DNA of 64,000 nt from DATBGS01 sp036557885 (GCA_036557885.1 DATBGS010000044.1:1-64000), one strand, 5' to 3'. Positions 18,113-27,207 are shown, counted from the first letter of the stretch. Numbers and translations are program-made. The notes: a model not told the origin generated them from the sequence alone.

Positions 18113-19489
18113 TTAATATTCAAAGATCAATTCCAGCAGCCCAATCTGAATGGTATCATGGCGTCGCAGCAGTTGGCGTTCATAGGGCGTCAACTCCAGT
18201 TCGCCCAGCCAGGTCTTATTGCGGCTTTTCAGGTCTTCAATGTAAAACAAATCACCCTCACGGATGATGCGGGCATGTTTCCGGCTGATGCTGCGTTTGG
18301 GGTCGTAGGGCGAAAGATCTATATCTGGGCTGAGCTTGCGGTTGGGGTCGGCCCGCCCCAATGTGGCAGGCAAATGGTTGAGCAGGATCACTTTTTTACG
18401 TTCGCTTTGCCCCACCAGCAGGCGTGCTCGCCCTGGAACCTGGACGGTTCGCTCGTCCAGTTCGTCCTCTTGCCCTTCCATTGGGTTTGTTTCACGGTCC
18501 AAAAAGTCTAGCGTCTCCAGGGCCGCTGGTGGCGGCGGGACTGGCTTGGGTCGGGTGGATTGAATATCATCTATCGCCTGATCAAGCAGTGTCGTCTGAA
18601 ACGCATGTCCTTGTAACGGGGGATTGCTTTCTTGCTGCGGCAGGGCAGCCATCAGCTTGACCAGCGCCTGGGAAAATGTGTTCATATCCTTAAAGCGCAG
18701 CGAGGGATGTTTTGCCATCGCTTGCTCGATGAAGAACTGAAGCTCCCCCGATGTCTGCCCCCGCAGCGGCTGGAGCAACGGCACCGGCGCCGACATTTGC
18801 ATCGCGCGTGTTTCTGCGGGGGTGCGGCCTTCAAAGGGGACATGTCCGGCGATCATTTCAAACAGGAGCAGACCGAGCGTGTACACATCGGTGGCCGGGC
18901 CGGTGGAGGTCTGCTTTAATTGTTCGGGCGCGGCGTAGCGCGGGTCGAGCTGGAGAAGTGGATTCTCCGAGGTGTCTAGATAGCCCAGCGACCAGAGAAA
19001 GTTGCGGATGCCCACGTCTCCAACTCGCGCCGTGATATTGTGTTCGCCGCCCTCAATAATAACCCGCTCTGGGCGCAGATCACTCTCGAACATGTTTTGC
19101 GTGTGCAAAGCGCTGATCCCCTGGGCAAGCTGCCAGACAACCTCTACCGCTCGCTTTATGGGGGTGGCTCCGCTTTCCATGAGTTCCCGCAACGGGCGCC
19201 CACGTAGATCAGTGACGACAAAGCAGTAAGAACCATCCAGGCCCACATCGCGTACATGCAGCAGGTGCGGATGCAGCAGGGAGATGAGTCCCTGGATTGG
19301 CTGGAGCAGCCGTCGTCGCTGAATGCTATCTAACCTGGAAGGCGGCTCAGCCAGCAAGAGGGCTACCGATTCACCTGTTTCCAGGACGGTAGCGCTGTAC
19401 AACAGGGCAACGCTTCCTGAGATAAGCTCTGGCCCCAGACGATAGCGATTATTGATGATCTTAGGTGGCTGTTGTGCCACGCTCACCAC
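18113..19489 (-). CDS. Degenerate Ser/Thr kinase-like protein with C-terminal FHA domain
   Basis: A 458-residue protein with a kinase fold at 15-280 and an FHA domain at about 370-455 (LGRAD then SISRKHARI and DLKSRNKTW). The kinase part looks inactive: the Gly-rich loop is ISGSVALL, the VAIK lysine is replaced (SVALLL), HRD has become ESD with Asp137 kept, and DFG is DVG. The APE segment (YAAPEQ) and the DVYTLGLLLFEM helix are well kept. It is best read as a pseudokinase adaptor that binds phosphothreonine through FHA. The start is a GTG behind GAAGGCAG. Confidence 0.85.
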   Translation of the reverse strand: MVSVAQQPPKIINNRYRLGPELISGSVALLYSATVLETGESVALLLAEPPSRLDSIQRRRLLQPIQGLISLLHPHLLHVRDVGLDGSYCFVVTDLRGRPLRELMESGATPIKRAVEVVWQLAQGISALHTQNMFESDLRPERVIIEGGEHNITARVGDVGIRNFLWSLGYLDTSENPLLQLDPRYAAPEQLKQTSTGPATDVYTLGLLLFEMIAGHVPFEGRTPAETRAMQMSAPVPLLQPLRGQTSGELQFFIEQAMAKHPSLRFKDMNTFSQALVKLMAALPQQESNPPLQGHAFQTTLLDQAIDDIQSTRPKPVPPPPAALETLDFLDRETNPMEGQEDELDERTVQVPGRARLLVGQSERKKVILLNHLPATLGRADPNRKLSPDIDLSPYDPKRSISRKHARIIREGDLFYIEDLKSRNKTWLGELELTPYERQLLRRHDTIQIGLLELIFEY

Positions 19490-19609
19490 CTGCCTTCTGG
19501 CGATTCTGAACCCTATCTTGTGTTCGGGGCTATTGTAGCCAGCTTTGCAGAAGATGTCCAGAGGTAAGAGATCGTGGCTTGCGTACAGCAGTGCTGTTTA
19601 AGCCCCTGT

Positions 19610-20398
19610 CTATGCACTCCGCTTGCGCAAGAGCGCGATGATCTGGGCCAGCGTTTCGCCGGCAGTGGCGTGGAGCACAATGTTGGCCTGCTCATCAAGC
19701 GGTGTTGGTTCGTGATTCAAGATAATCAGCGGAACGCCGCGTTCAACGGCCAGCTCAGGCAGTTGGGCGGCGGGGTTGACGCGCAGCGAAGATCCAATCA
19801 CAAAGAACAGGTCGCAAGTGATTGCCAGCGCAACGGCCTGCTCAAGTTCTGCGCGTGGAAGAGGCTGCCCAAAGAGGATAGTGGCCGCTTTGAGATAGCC
19901 ACCGCAGGCACAGCGAGGGTCATCTTCCCCAGCAGCTACGCGCTCCAGGAGCGCAGCAATGGGCGAGCGGGTATTGCAGTGGGTGCAGGCGGCCTGGCGC
20001 GCGGTGCCATGCAGTTCGATCACTCGTTCCGGTGAGGTGCCAGCAGCCTGATGCAAACCATCAATGTTTTGGGTGATGATGGCGATGAGTTTGCCGAGGC
20101 GCTCCAATTCGGTGAGCGCTTCATGGGTGGCGTTGGGTCTGGCCTCGGCCATTTGCCTGCTGATGGGAACGCGCAATTCCCAGTAGCGTTTGCGTGCTTC
20201 TGGGCTGCTGATAAATTCCTGATAGGTGGTAGGGAGCTGGCGTTGCCACAGTCCGTTGGGGCTGCGAAAGTCGGGGATACCCGATTCGGTGCTGGCTCCC
20301 GCGCCGGTGAGGACGGCGATCCGCTGGGCAGCCTCGAGCAGCCTGACGGCCTGCTCAAGTTGCTCTGGCGCTGCTTCTGGCGCTGTTTCTGTGGTCAT
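19610..20398 (-). CDS. Sir2 family NAD-dependent protein deacylase
   Basis: A sirtuin of 262 residues that removes acyl groups from lysine using NAD. The NAD-binding GAGAS (32-36), GIPDFRS, TQNIDGLH and catalytic His130 are present. A four-cysteine zinc module is formed by Cys138, Cys141, Cys163 and Cys165; the last pair is CAC rather than the usual CxxC, which is a mild oddity. Acyl preference cannot be assigned. The ATG overlaps an open frame that continues past the small gene upstream. Confidence 0.92.
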   Translation of the reverse strand: MTTETAPEAAPEQLEQAVRLLEAAQRIAVLTGAGASTESGIPDFRSPNGLWQRQLPTTYQEFISSPEARKRYWELRVPISRQMAEARPNATHEALTELERLGKLIAIITQNIDGLHQAAGTSPERVIELHGTARQAACTHCNTRSPIAALLERVAAGEDDPRCACGGYLKAATILFGQPLPRAELEQAVALAITCDLFFVIGSSLRVNPAAQLPELAVERGVPLIILNHEPTPLDEQANIVLHATAGETLAQIIALLRKRSA

Positions 20399-20425
20399 CG
20401 TTGATACTCTGGCGCTAGAGAAAAG

Positions 20426-20479
20426 CCCTCCAGGAAGCGCTGTCCGAGTTTCACCAGGCAGGCAACTTCCTCTGGAGGG
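20426..20479 (-). terminator. Terminator after the small zinc-ribbon-like gene
   Basis: The arms 20426-20437 and 20466-20479 pair with one two-base bulge, and CTTTTCTCT follows on the minus strand. It lies between the small gene and the sirtuin gene. Confidence 0.6.
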
Positions 20480-20520
20480 TCAAAGGTGACACCTGCGCCA
20501 TCTGGCGCTGTGTGGTGTGT

Positions 20521-20709
20521 TTATGAAAGCTGGTAGTGGCTCTTGTGGTAGTACATCATACCCTGATTAGCAACCTTGACGGGTTGCAATTCCTTGAGCA
20601 TGATAAATTCGCCACATTTTGCGCACTGACGCGCGGTCAGGTGGTTCAATTCCTCGCGGTTGGCGAGCGAGGCGCGCGCTGTCTTAGAAAGTTCGCCCTT
20701 TTTTGCCAT
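20521..20709 (-). CDS. Small hypothetical protein with one CxxC
   Basis: A 62-residue protein that I cannot assign. It starts MAKKGELSKTAR, as basic small ribosome-associated proteins often do, has one CAKC pair at about 29-32 and ends with a His/Tyr-rich tail (YYHKSHYQLS). Only one CxxC is present, so an L32- or L33-type zinc ribbon is not supported. AAAGGAG six to eight bases before the ATG is a strong ribosome site, which argues for a real gene. Confidence 0.7.
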   Translation of the reverse strand: MAKKGELSKTARASLANREELNHLTARQCAKCGEFIMLKELQPVKVANQGMMYYHKSHYQLS

Positions 20710-20860
20710 AGTAAAATGCTCCTTTGAGACGCGACGTGCTTCCTGCGCTGGTTTCGGCTAGCAGAGAGGAAAAGCAGCTATGCCGGTGGGTGGCTGCTGT
20801 CGCACGTCATGTGATGATACCCTGCTGGAGTATATCACATGCGCCTTGATTTTGTCCACT

Positions 20861-20918
20861 CTCCATGCCTGGCGTGGACGGCTTCCGAATGGAAGAGTCG
20901 CCCACGCCAGGCATGGAG
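20861..20918 (-). terminator. 17-bp perfect hairpin after ligA
   Basis: The arms 20861-20877 and 20902-20918 are perfectly complementary, with a small inner stem in the loop. It begins 14 bases past the ligA stop. No U-tract follows on the minus strand. Confidence 0.65.
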
Positions 20919-20932
20919 AGCCAGGTTAGCCT

Positions 20933-23194
20933 TTACTCTTCAGTTTTCTGGTGCTGAGCAAGCAGGGCGATCAGCCAGGCTTCATCGCGGATGGGCACAC
21001 CCGCTTTCTGGGCTTTCTCCAGCTTAGAACCCGCATCCGCGCCAACAATAAGATGATGCAGGCTTTTGCTCACGCCGCTGGCAATTGTCCCGCCAAGTTC
21101 TTGTATCGCTTCCTCGGCCTGAGGGCGCGTCATTTTCTCCAGCCGCCCTGTCAGCAAAAATGTCTGGCCGGACAGCGGGCCAGTGATTGTGCTGGCAGCG
21201 GTGCGGTCATTGTCGGTGCGCACGCCCGCTGCCTTCAGCTTTGCCACGACTTCGCGGTTGCGCGGCTGTTGCAGCCAGAGATACAAACTATGCCCAATCT
21301 TGGGGCCAATGCCCGGCAGCGAGGTAATCTGTTCTTCGCTGGCCTCCAGTAAGGCTTCCATTGTGCCAAAGGCGGTGGCAACGGTTTGCGCCGCTTTCTC
21401 GCCAACATAGCGAATGCCCAGGGCGAACAACTGGCGCGAGAGCGGGCGCTGCTTGCTGGCTTCGATAGCATGAAGGATGTTATTGGCCTTCTTTTCGGCA
21501 AAGCCCTCCAGCTTGAGCAGATCATCTTTGGTCAGGCGGAAAATGTCGGCGGGGTCTTTCACATAGCCGCTTTTGACCAGATCGTCGCAGAGTTCATCGC
21601 CCATGCCGTCAATGTCCATTGCCCCACGCGAGACAAAGTGGCGAATCAATTCGATCAGTTGCGCCTGGCAAGCCTCTGGCAGATTGGTGCAGTAGGCCAT
21701 TGCCTCGTCTTCGTTGCGGGTGACAGGTGCGCCACACGTGGGACAGCGCTCCGGCAGCTTGTACTCTGGCGGCGGAGGCGTTGGGCGCTTTTCAAGGATG
21801 GGCTTGACGACCTGGGGAATGACATCGCCCGCGCGCTGCACGACCACGTAATCGCCAATGCGCAGGTCTTTGCGCCGAATGTCGTTTTCGTTATGCAGGG
21901 CAGCAGCACGAATCACGGTGCCGCCAATATTGACCGGCTCCAGCACAGCATACGGGTTAAGCGAGCCGGTGCGCCCGACATTGACCTCAATACTGAGCAG
22001 GCGCGTGGTCTGCTGAATGGGCGGGAATTTGAAGGCGATGGCCCAGCGCGGGTCATGCGCGACGACGCCCAACTCTTCTTGCTGGTGGCGATCATTGATC
22101 TTGACAACCACACCATCAATTTCGTAGGGAATCTGGAAGCGGCGCTGCTGCCATTCCAGACAAAAAGCAATCACCTCTTCCAGGCTAGCAAACAATTTAG
22201 CGTTAGGGTTGACGGGAAAGCCCCAGCCGCGCAGTAGTTCCAGCAGTTGCCATTGCGACTCCACGCGCAGGCCGTTGTCCTGAATATAGCCAATCTGGTA
22301 GCCAAAGTATTCCAGCTTGCGCTGGCGTGTGATGGAGGGGTCTTTCTGACGCAGGGAGCCAGCAGCGGCATTGCGCGGGTTGGCAAAGAGGCGCGGGCCT
22401 TTCTGCTCGGCAGCGGCGGCTTCTGGCAGAATTGCCGCGACAGCTTCGCTGGCCTCAGCCACCTTAGCGGCTTCAAGGCCATTTCCGTTGGCAGGGGCGG
22501 CTGCGCTGGTGACCTGGCGCACGCGCTCGGCAGCCAGCGCAATCTGCTCATTCAATTGCTCGAAACTTTTGGTGGACATATAGACTTCGCCGCGTATCTC
22601 CACTTTGCGCGGAATCGTTGCGCCTGCCTCGGTTCGCAAGCGTTGTGGGATGGGAGCTATGTTGCGAATATTGGGGGTAATATCCTCGCCCACAAAGCCA
22701 TCCCCGCGCGTGGCGCCCAGCGTCAGGCGTCCATCCTCATACGTAAGGGCCGTTGCCAGTCCATCAATTTTCAGTTCGCAGACATACTGGAACGTGGCAT
22801 TGGGCAGGATGCTGCGGGCGCGCTTCTCCCAGGCGCGCAGTTCGTCCACGTTGCGGGCGTTTGCCAGGCTGAGCATCGGGACTGGATGAACATGCTTGGC
22901 AAAATCGGTCATCACCGCCGAGGAGCCGACGCGCTGGGTGGGCGAATCGGGCGTCTGGAGTTCCGGGTGCTCCTGCTCAATGGCAGATAACTCCCGCACC
23001 AGCATATCGTACTCGTAGTCGCTGATCGTGGGGTTATCCAGCACGTGGTAGTTATAGTTGGCTTCTTCAATCTGGCGGCGCAGGTCTTCAACACGCTTTA
23101 CCAGCACATCTGCGTCTGATGTTGCCGTCTGAGTTGCAGCCGTTGGCGTGGGTGGCACCACCTCTTCAGAAGCAGTGGGGTCGGAAGATGACAT
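20933..23194 (-). CDS. ligA: NAD-dependent DNA ligase
   Basis: Seals nicks in replication and repair, using NAD. The order is complete: Ia domain (YHVLDNPTISDYEYD), adenylation domain with catalytic lysine in CELKIDGLA (residue 142), OB fold, Cys4 zinc finger (CPTCGAP, CTNLPEAC), HhH repeats and a C-terminal BRCT domain. Two unusual points stand out. There is an N-terminal Ser/Thr/Pro-rich extension of about 28 residues, and an Ala/Glu-rich insert of about 43 residues (224-266) sits just before FANPRNAAAGSLRQ in the adenylation domain. The ATG behind GAGGGAGG is preferred over an upstream in-frame start. Confidence 0.97.
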   Translation of the reverse strand: MSSSDPTASEEVVPPTPTAATQTATSDADVLVKRVEDLRRQIEEANYNYHVLDNPTISDYEYDMLVRELSAIEQEHPELQTPDSPTQRVGSSAVMTDFAKHVHPVPMLSLANARNVDELRAWEKRARSILPNATFQYVCELKIDGLATALTYEDGRLTLGATRGDGFVGEDITPNIRNIAPIPQRLRTEAGATIPRKVEIRGEVYMSTKSFEQLNEQIALAAERVRQVTSAAAPANGNGLEAAKVAEASEAVAAILPEAAAAEQKGPRLFANPRNAAAGSLRQKDPSITRQRKLEYFGYQIGYIQDNGLRVESQWQLLELLRGWGFPVNPNAKLFASLEEVIAFCLEWQQRRFQIPYEIDGVVVKINDRHQQEELGVVAHDPRWAIAFKFPPIQQTTRLLSIEVNVGRTGSLNPYAVLEPVNIGGTVIRAAALHNENDIRRKDLRIGDYVVVQRAGDVIPQVVKPILEKRPTPPPPEYKLPERCPTCGAPVTRNEDEAMAYCTNLPEACQAQLIELIRHFVSRGAMDIDGMGDELCDDLVKSGYVKDPADIFRLTKDDLLKLEGFAEKKANNILHAIEASKQRPLSRQLFALGIRYVGEKAAQTVATAFGTMEALLEASEEQITSLPGIGPKIGHSLYLWLQQPRNREVVAKLKAAGVRTDNDRTAASTITGPLSGQTFLLTGRLEKMTRPQAEEAIQELGGTIASGVSKSLHHLIVGADAGSKLEKAQKAGVPIRDEAWLIALLAQHQKTEE

Positions 23195-23378
23195 GGGAAA
23201 ACCTCCCTCATCGGTAAGATAGCTCTTGTTCAGTTTGCGGCTAATGTAGCATAAAGAGGCAGTAGCTGGCAGCAAGCATTGCGCTGCTGTTTGGGCTTTC
23301 AGGTGTTGGTATATGGAATATGGAAACTACTGCTTTCTTCTTTCTTCGTACTTGGAAGACGGCAATCCGATTTTCTCG

Positions 23379-23666
23379 CTAGAGTGCCTGATAATGATGC
23401 ACCACCGGCGCGTCACTAAAAAGACCGTTGATATGGCTGCGATAGTCGGCAAAGCCGGGCGACTTGCGGAAGCCCTCGGTATGGGCTTCCAGGCTAGCCC
23501 ACTGGATACGCAGCAGAAAGCGCGCTGGGTCTTCGATGCAGCGCTGGCACTCAGCCGAGATGCAGCCGGGGTCGCGGCGAATCACCTCCAGCCCGCGCTG
23601 AATGCCCTGCGCAAATGCCTCTTCTTTTCCTGGCAGTGCCTGAAAAATAGCGATTTCGGTAATCAT
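23379..23666 (-). CDS. Antibiotic biosynthesis monooxygenase (ABM) domain protein
   Basis: A 95-residue single ABM domain of the ferredoxin-like dimeric fold, the normal length. It runs from MITEIAIFQALPGKEEAF through WASLEAHTEGFRKSPGFADY to a short His-containing tail. Such proteins include quinol or heme-degrading monooxygenases and many of unknown role; there is no context that narrows it. AGGAG precedes the ATG. The upstream gap carries two 9-bp tandem arrays. Confidence 0.85.
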   Translation of the reverse strand: MITEIAIFQALPGKEEAFAQGIQRGLEVIRRDPGCISAECQRCIEDPARFLLRIQWASLEAHTEGFRKSPGFADYRSHINGLFSDAPVVHHYQAL

Positions 23667-23692
23667 GCGAAGCTCCTATCTAAGAGATGCCA

Positions 23693-23763
23693 TCAATTCT
23701 GTCAATTCTATCAATTCTCTGGAACCTACAAACCCCGTAAACGTTGTAAGCGTCGTAAACTCT
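23693..23763. repeat. Two adjacent arrays of three 9-bp repeats
   Basis: Three units of TCAATTCTN (23693-23719) are followed 17 bases later by three units of GTAARCGTY-like sequence (23737-23763; the last unit is divergent). Both have an exact period of nine and lie in the 135-bp gap upstream of the ABM gene. They could be operators; nothing else explains them. Confidence 0.55.
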
Positions 23764-23801
23764 TGGGCACTGCCTCACCTGCTCACAAGAGACACAACCC
23801 C

Positions 23802-24869
23802 TCAACTTGCGGCATAGTCTGCGGCAAACGTCCCCATCAACACCCGCAGCACCGTTGGATTTGCCACAATCAGCCCCAATTCGCGGTTCAGGTCCAGCGA
23901 GGCAGTGGAGAAGTTTTCTGAGCCAACATAGGCCAGCGTGTTGTCCACAATCATCAACTTGGCGTGCATATAAAACTGCCGCTCAAAATGGACGCTGATA
24001 CCCGCTGCACGCAGCCGCGCCACGCCCGGCGCGTTGGCATCCTGCCCGCCGCCGGGTGCTGGCAGGATGATGTGTATGGCTATCCCACGCCTGGCCGCCT
24101 GAATCAGCGCATCTTCAATCTGCTGGTCCTGCATCTCCTCGTTTTCGATTAAAAGGCTCTGCCGGGCGCTGGTAATCAGCGCCAGCAATTTGACGCGAGC
24201 GTTGATGGGGCTAACGATCAGGTTGGCATCGCTCAACGTTGGGGTGGTGCGGTTCCAGTCGGCAGTAAAAATCTGGGCGGCTTCCTGCACATCCTGGGCG
24301 TCGGTATCGGCCAGCAGGTACTCACGATTAGTTGCGCTGCTGCTCCCGCCCAATGCTGATTTGCTCAGGTTGGCGGTCATCAGCCAGAGAACAGTTTCAT
24401 CAATCAACATGGCTTTGGCGTGGGTCAACTGGAAGGCGGGGTTGGTGGCCTCCGCCTTGATGCCCGCCAGTTTCAACTTTTCCATCAATTGCTGCACATC
24501 GGCAACGCTGGAGCCAACCGGATGCGGCTCCAGCAGCACGCGCACATCCAGGCCGCGATTGGCCGCGTCTTCCAGGGCTGTGATCACACTCGCGTGGGTC
24601 AAGATATAGACTTCAACCCAGAGAGATTGTTTTGCCTGCCGGATAGCCGCAACAACAGGAGCGACGCCGGACTCTGGCTCGGTGAAGACCTGGAGGCTGG
24701 TGGTGCCAGTCCCCATAGTACACCCTGCGGAAGCAACAGAAGCGCAGGCAGCAAAATGGCGCGTAGTGGCGGTGCTCGATGCGCTACAGCCTATTAAGGC
24801 GACAGCCAGCGCGCCCAAAAGAAGAGCAAATGCACGACGTTGAACCCACACCAAAGCCCGCCTTCCCAT
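23802..24869 (-). CDS. Phospholipase D-like lipoprotein
   Basis: Contains two HKD motifs: HAKAMLID in the first half and HAKLMIVDNTLAYVGSENF in the second, so the fold is a complete pseudo-dimer with two catalytic halves. The N-terminus is a basic stretch, a hydrophobic helix and a lipobox ending at Cys28 (ALIGC), indicating membrane anchoring on the outside. Members include cardiolipin synthases, phospholipases and nucleases, and the substrate is unclear. The start is uncertain: the ATG lacks a ribosome site, and a TTG 11 codons earlier falls in the terminator of the gene upstream. Confidence 0.87.
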   Translation of the reverse strand: MGRRALVWVQRRAFALLLGALAVALIGCSASSTATTRHFAACASVASAGCTMGTGTTSLQVFTEPESGVAPVVAAIRQAKQSLWVEVYILTHASVITALEDAANRGLDVRVLLEPHPVGSSVADVQQLMEKLKLAGIKAEATNPAFQLTHAKAMLIDETVLWLMTANLSKSALGGSSSATNREYLLADTDAQDVQEAAQIFTADWNRTTPTLSDANLIVSPINARVKLLALITSARQSLLIENEEMQDQQIEDALIQAARRGIAIHIILPAPGGGQDANAPGVARLRAAGISVHFERQFYMHAKLMIVDNTLAYVGSENFSTASLDLNRELGLIVANPTVLRVLMGTFAADYAAS

Positions 24870-24900
24870 TGCCGACACTCGCAAACTGCTCAGAAAAAGC

Positions 24901-24943
24901 AAAAACTATTGGCGGCCCACCAGAAGCAGCGGGCCGCCAATAG
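24901..24943 (-). terminator. Terminator of the pyrophosphatase gene
   Basis: A 13-bp perfect stem (24906-24918 with 24931-24943) is followed on the minus strand by TTTTTGCTTTTT, a canonical intrinsic terminator. Confidence 0.85.
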
Positions 24944-24990
24944 CGTAACCAGTCTGCGAAGAATTGTCAATCCTTCACACGCTCAGCAGA

Positions 24991-27207
24991 TCATTTGGGG
25001 TGGAAGAAGATGAAGAGCGGCGCCAGCACCAGTGTGACGGTGCTGAGCAGCTTGATCACCACATGCAGCGATGGGCCGGCGGTATCCTTAAAGGGATCGC
25101 CTACCGTGTCGCCAACCACGCCCGCCTTGTGAGCGTCCGTCCCTTTTTTGAGGGCGATGCCATTCTCATCCTTGAGGAACCCGGCCTCGATAAACTTCTT
25201 AGCGTTGTCCCAGGCGCCGCCGCCATTGTTCATGACCAGCGCCATCAAGATGCCCCCAATGGTGCCCACCATCAGGAAGGCGGCGGCGGCCTCTGGGCCA
25301 AGGGCCAGACCCACGACAACTGGCGTGAGTACCACCATCAGGCCAGGAACGACCATCTGCCGCAGGGCAGAGCGTGTGCTGATGTCTACGCAAGCGGCAT
25401 AGTCTGGGTCAACCTCGCCGGTCAGAATCTTGGGATTGGCCTTGATCTGGCGGCGCACCTCTTCAATCATGCCCTGCGCGGCGCGACCAACAGCGCGAAT
25501 GGCAAACGAACTAAAGAGGAAGATCAGCATGGCGCCAATCAGTGCCGCGATAAAGATGGGCGGCTTTGCCAGGTTCACGCTGTAGGCGCTGCTGCCAGCA
25601 GCATGTGCGCCGCTTTTCTGGAGGACATCCAGATAGGCGCTAAAGAGCAGGAAGGCCGCCAGAGCCGCTGAGCCAATGCCATAGCCCTTGGTGAGTGCCT
25701 TGGTCGTGTTGCCCACGCTGTCCAGGGCATCTGTCACCACGCGCACTTCCTCTGGCGCGTTGCTCATCTCCACAATGCCGCCCGCGTTATCGGTGATGGG
25801 GCCAAAGCTATCCATCGCCAGAATATAGGCTGCGCTCATCAACATGCCCATCGTGGCGACAGCAGTGGCATAGATGCCGCCGGTGCTTATGTCTATCACG
25901 CCAGTCTGAGAAGGGATGCCCGCCTGTGAGCCAATGAAGTAGGACAGTCCCAGCGCGGCACAGATTGCCAGCACCGGCAAAGCCGTGTTCTCAAAGCCAA
26001 TTGCCAAGCCAGCAATGATGTTGGTAGCCGGGCCAGTCTTGCTCGCCTCGGCAATCTCGCGCACCGGGCGCCACTTGCCAGAGGTGTAGTATTGGGTGAT
26101 GTAGACAAAGGCAATGCTGTTCAAAATGCCGACAATGCCGGCGGCGGCAAAGTACAGCCACTTGTCGCCCAGCAGCGCCCAGCTTGCGCCAATCATCCCC
26201 AGCACAGCAAAGGCCGCCGTCACATAGTAGCCGACATTCAGGCGGCCCATCGCAATGGCCCCCGCGTCTCCTTTGCTGTCTGAGCCAGGCTCGCGCAGGC
26301 CGGTGGAGCGCACCGCAAAGAGGCCAATCAGCGAGGCCACAATGCCCAGGCCCACCACCACCAGCGGGAAAATAATCCAGCCAACGTTGTTATGGCCCAG
26401 GCTCTCATACACGGATGCGCCCAGAATCATCGCCCCAATGTTCTCGGCAGCGGTAGACTCGAAGAGGTCCGCGCCGCGCCCGGCGCAGTCGCCCACGTTA
26501 TCGCCCACCAGGTCGGCAATCACGGCGGGGTTGCGCGGGTCGTCTTCCGGCATGTCTTTCTCGACCTTGCCCACCAGATCGGCGCCCACGTCAGCCGCTT
26601 TGGTGTAGATGCCACCGCCAAGCTGTGCAAAGAGAGCCACAAAGCTGGCGCCAAAGCCAAAGCCGACGATCAGCACCGGCGTGTTATTGACATCCTGCGG
26701 GCCAATGGCGCTGTAGATCATATAGACCAGCGTTACACCAAGCAAGCTCAGCGCAATGACGAGAAAGCCAGTAACGGCGCCACCGCGCAGCCCCACCAGC
26801 AGCGCGTCACCCAGCCCTCGGCTGGCGGCGCTGGCGACGCGGCTATTGGAGCGCACCGCGACATTCATCCCAACCAGCCCTGAAAGCGCGGAGCAGCCCG
26901 CGCCAATCAGAAAGGCGATGGCGGTGCGCCAGGCAATCCCAAAGGGGGTAATGCCCCCAACCGAATTGGCGTTGCCACTCAAAATAGCGAGCAGCCCACC
27001 AACCACAATAGCGCCAACGATAGCCAGTATGCCAATCGTGCGATATTGGCGCCCAAGGAACGCCTGGGCGCCCTGGAAGATGGCGCGGGAAACCTTTTGC
27101 ATGGCCTCATTGCCCTGGTCCTTGCTCAGAATCCAGCGGACCAGGAAGCCAGCGACGATAATTGCCAACACGCTGGCGACAAGCGGGACAGCAAGATAAG
27201 CGTTCAC
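24991..27207 (-). CDS. hppA: Membrane-bound proton-translocating pyrophosphatase
   Basis: Hydrolyses pyrophosphate to pump ions across the membrane. The 738-residue protein has about 16 membrane helices and the family motifs DVGADLVGKVE, DNVGDCAGRGADLFE and, near the C-terminus, VVGDTVGDPFKDTAGPS. The segment GNTTKALTKG carries Lys at the site where K+-dependent enzymes have Ala, so this is predicted to be K+-insensitive and proton pumping. The start is GTG with GGAGGG about 11 bases upstream. A leader of about 200 nt precedes it. Confidence 0.97.
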   Translation of the reverse strand: MNAYLAVPLVASVLAIIVAGFLVRWILSKDQGNEAMQKVSRAIFQGAQAFLGRQYRTIGILAIVGAIVVGGLLAILSGNANSVGGITPFGIAWRTAIAFLIGAGCSALSGLVGMNVAVRSNSRVASAASRGLGDALLVGLRGGAVTGFLVIALSLLGVTLVYMIYSAIGPQDVNNTPVLIVGFGFGASFVALFAQLGGGIYTKAADVGADLVGKVEKDMPEDDPRNPAVIADLVGDNVGDCAGRGADLFESTAAENIGAMILGASVYESLGHNNVGWIIFPLVVVGLGIVASLIGLFAVRSTGLREPGSDSKGDAGAIAMGRLNVGYYVTAAFAVLGMIGASWALLGDKWLYFAAAGIVGILNSIAFVYITQYYTSGKWRPVREIAEASKTGPATNIIAGLAIGFENTALPVLAICAALGLSYFIGSQAGIPSQTGVIDISTGGIYATAVATMGMLMSAAYILAMDSFGPITDNAGGIVEMSNAPEEVRVVTDALDSVGNTTKALTKGYGIGSAALAAFLLFSAYLDVLQKSGAHAAGSSAYSVNLAKPPIFIAALIGAMLIFLFSSFAIRAVGRAAQGMIEEVRRQIKANPKILTGEVDPDYAACVDISTRSALRQMVVPGLMVVLTPVVVGLALGPEAAAAFLMVGTIGGILMALVMNNGGGAWDNAKKFIEAGFLKDENGIALKKGTDAHKAGVVGDTVGDPFKDTAGPSLHVVIKLLSTVTLVLAPLFIFFHPK

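Noticed and set aside
20521..20709. Ribosomal protein L32 or L33
   Set aside because: Only one CxxC pair is present and the rest of the sequence does not follow either family.
23693..23763. CRISPR array
   Set aside because: Repeats are only 9 bp with no spacers, and no cas genes are present.
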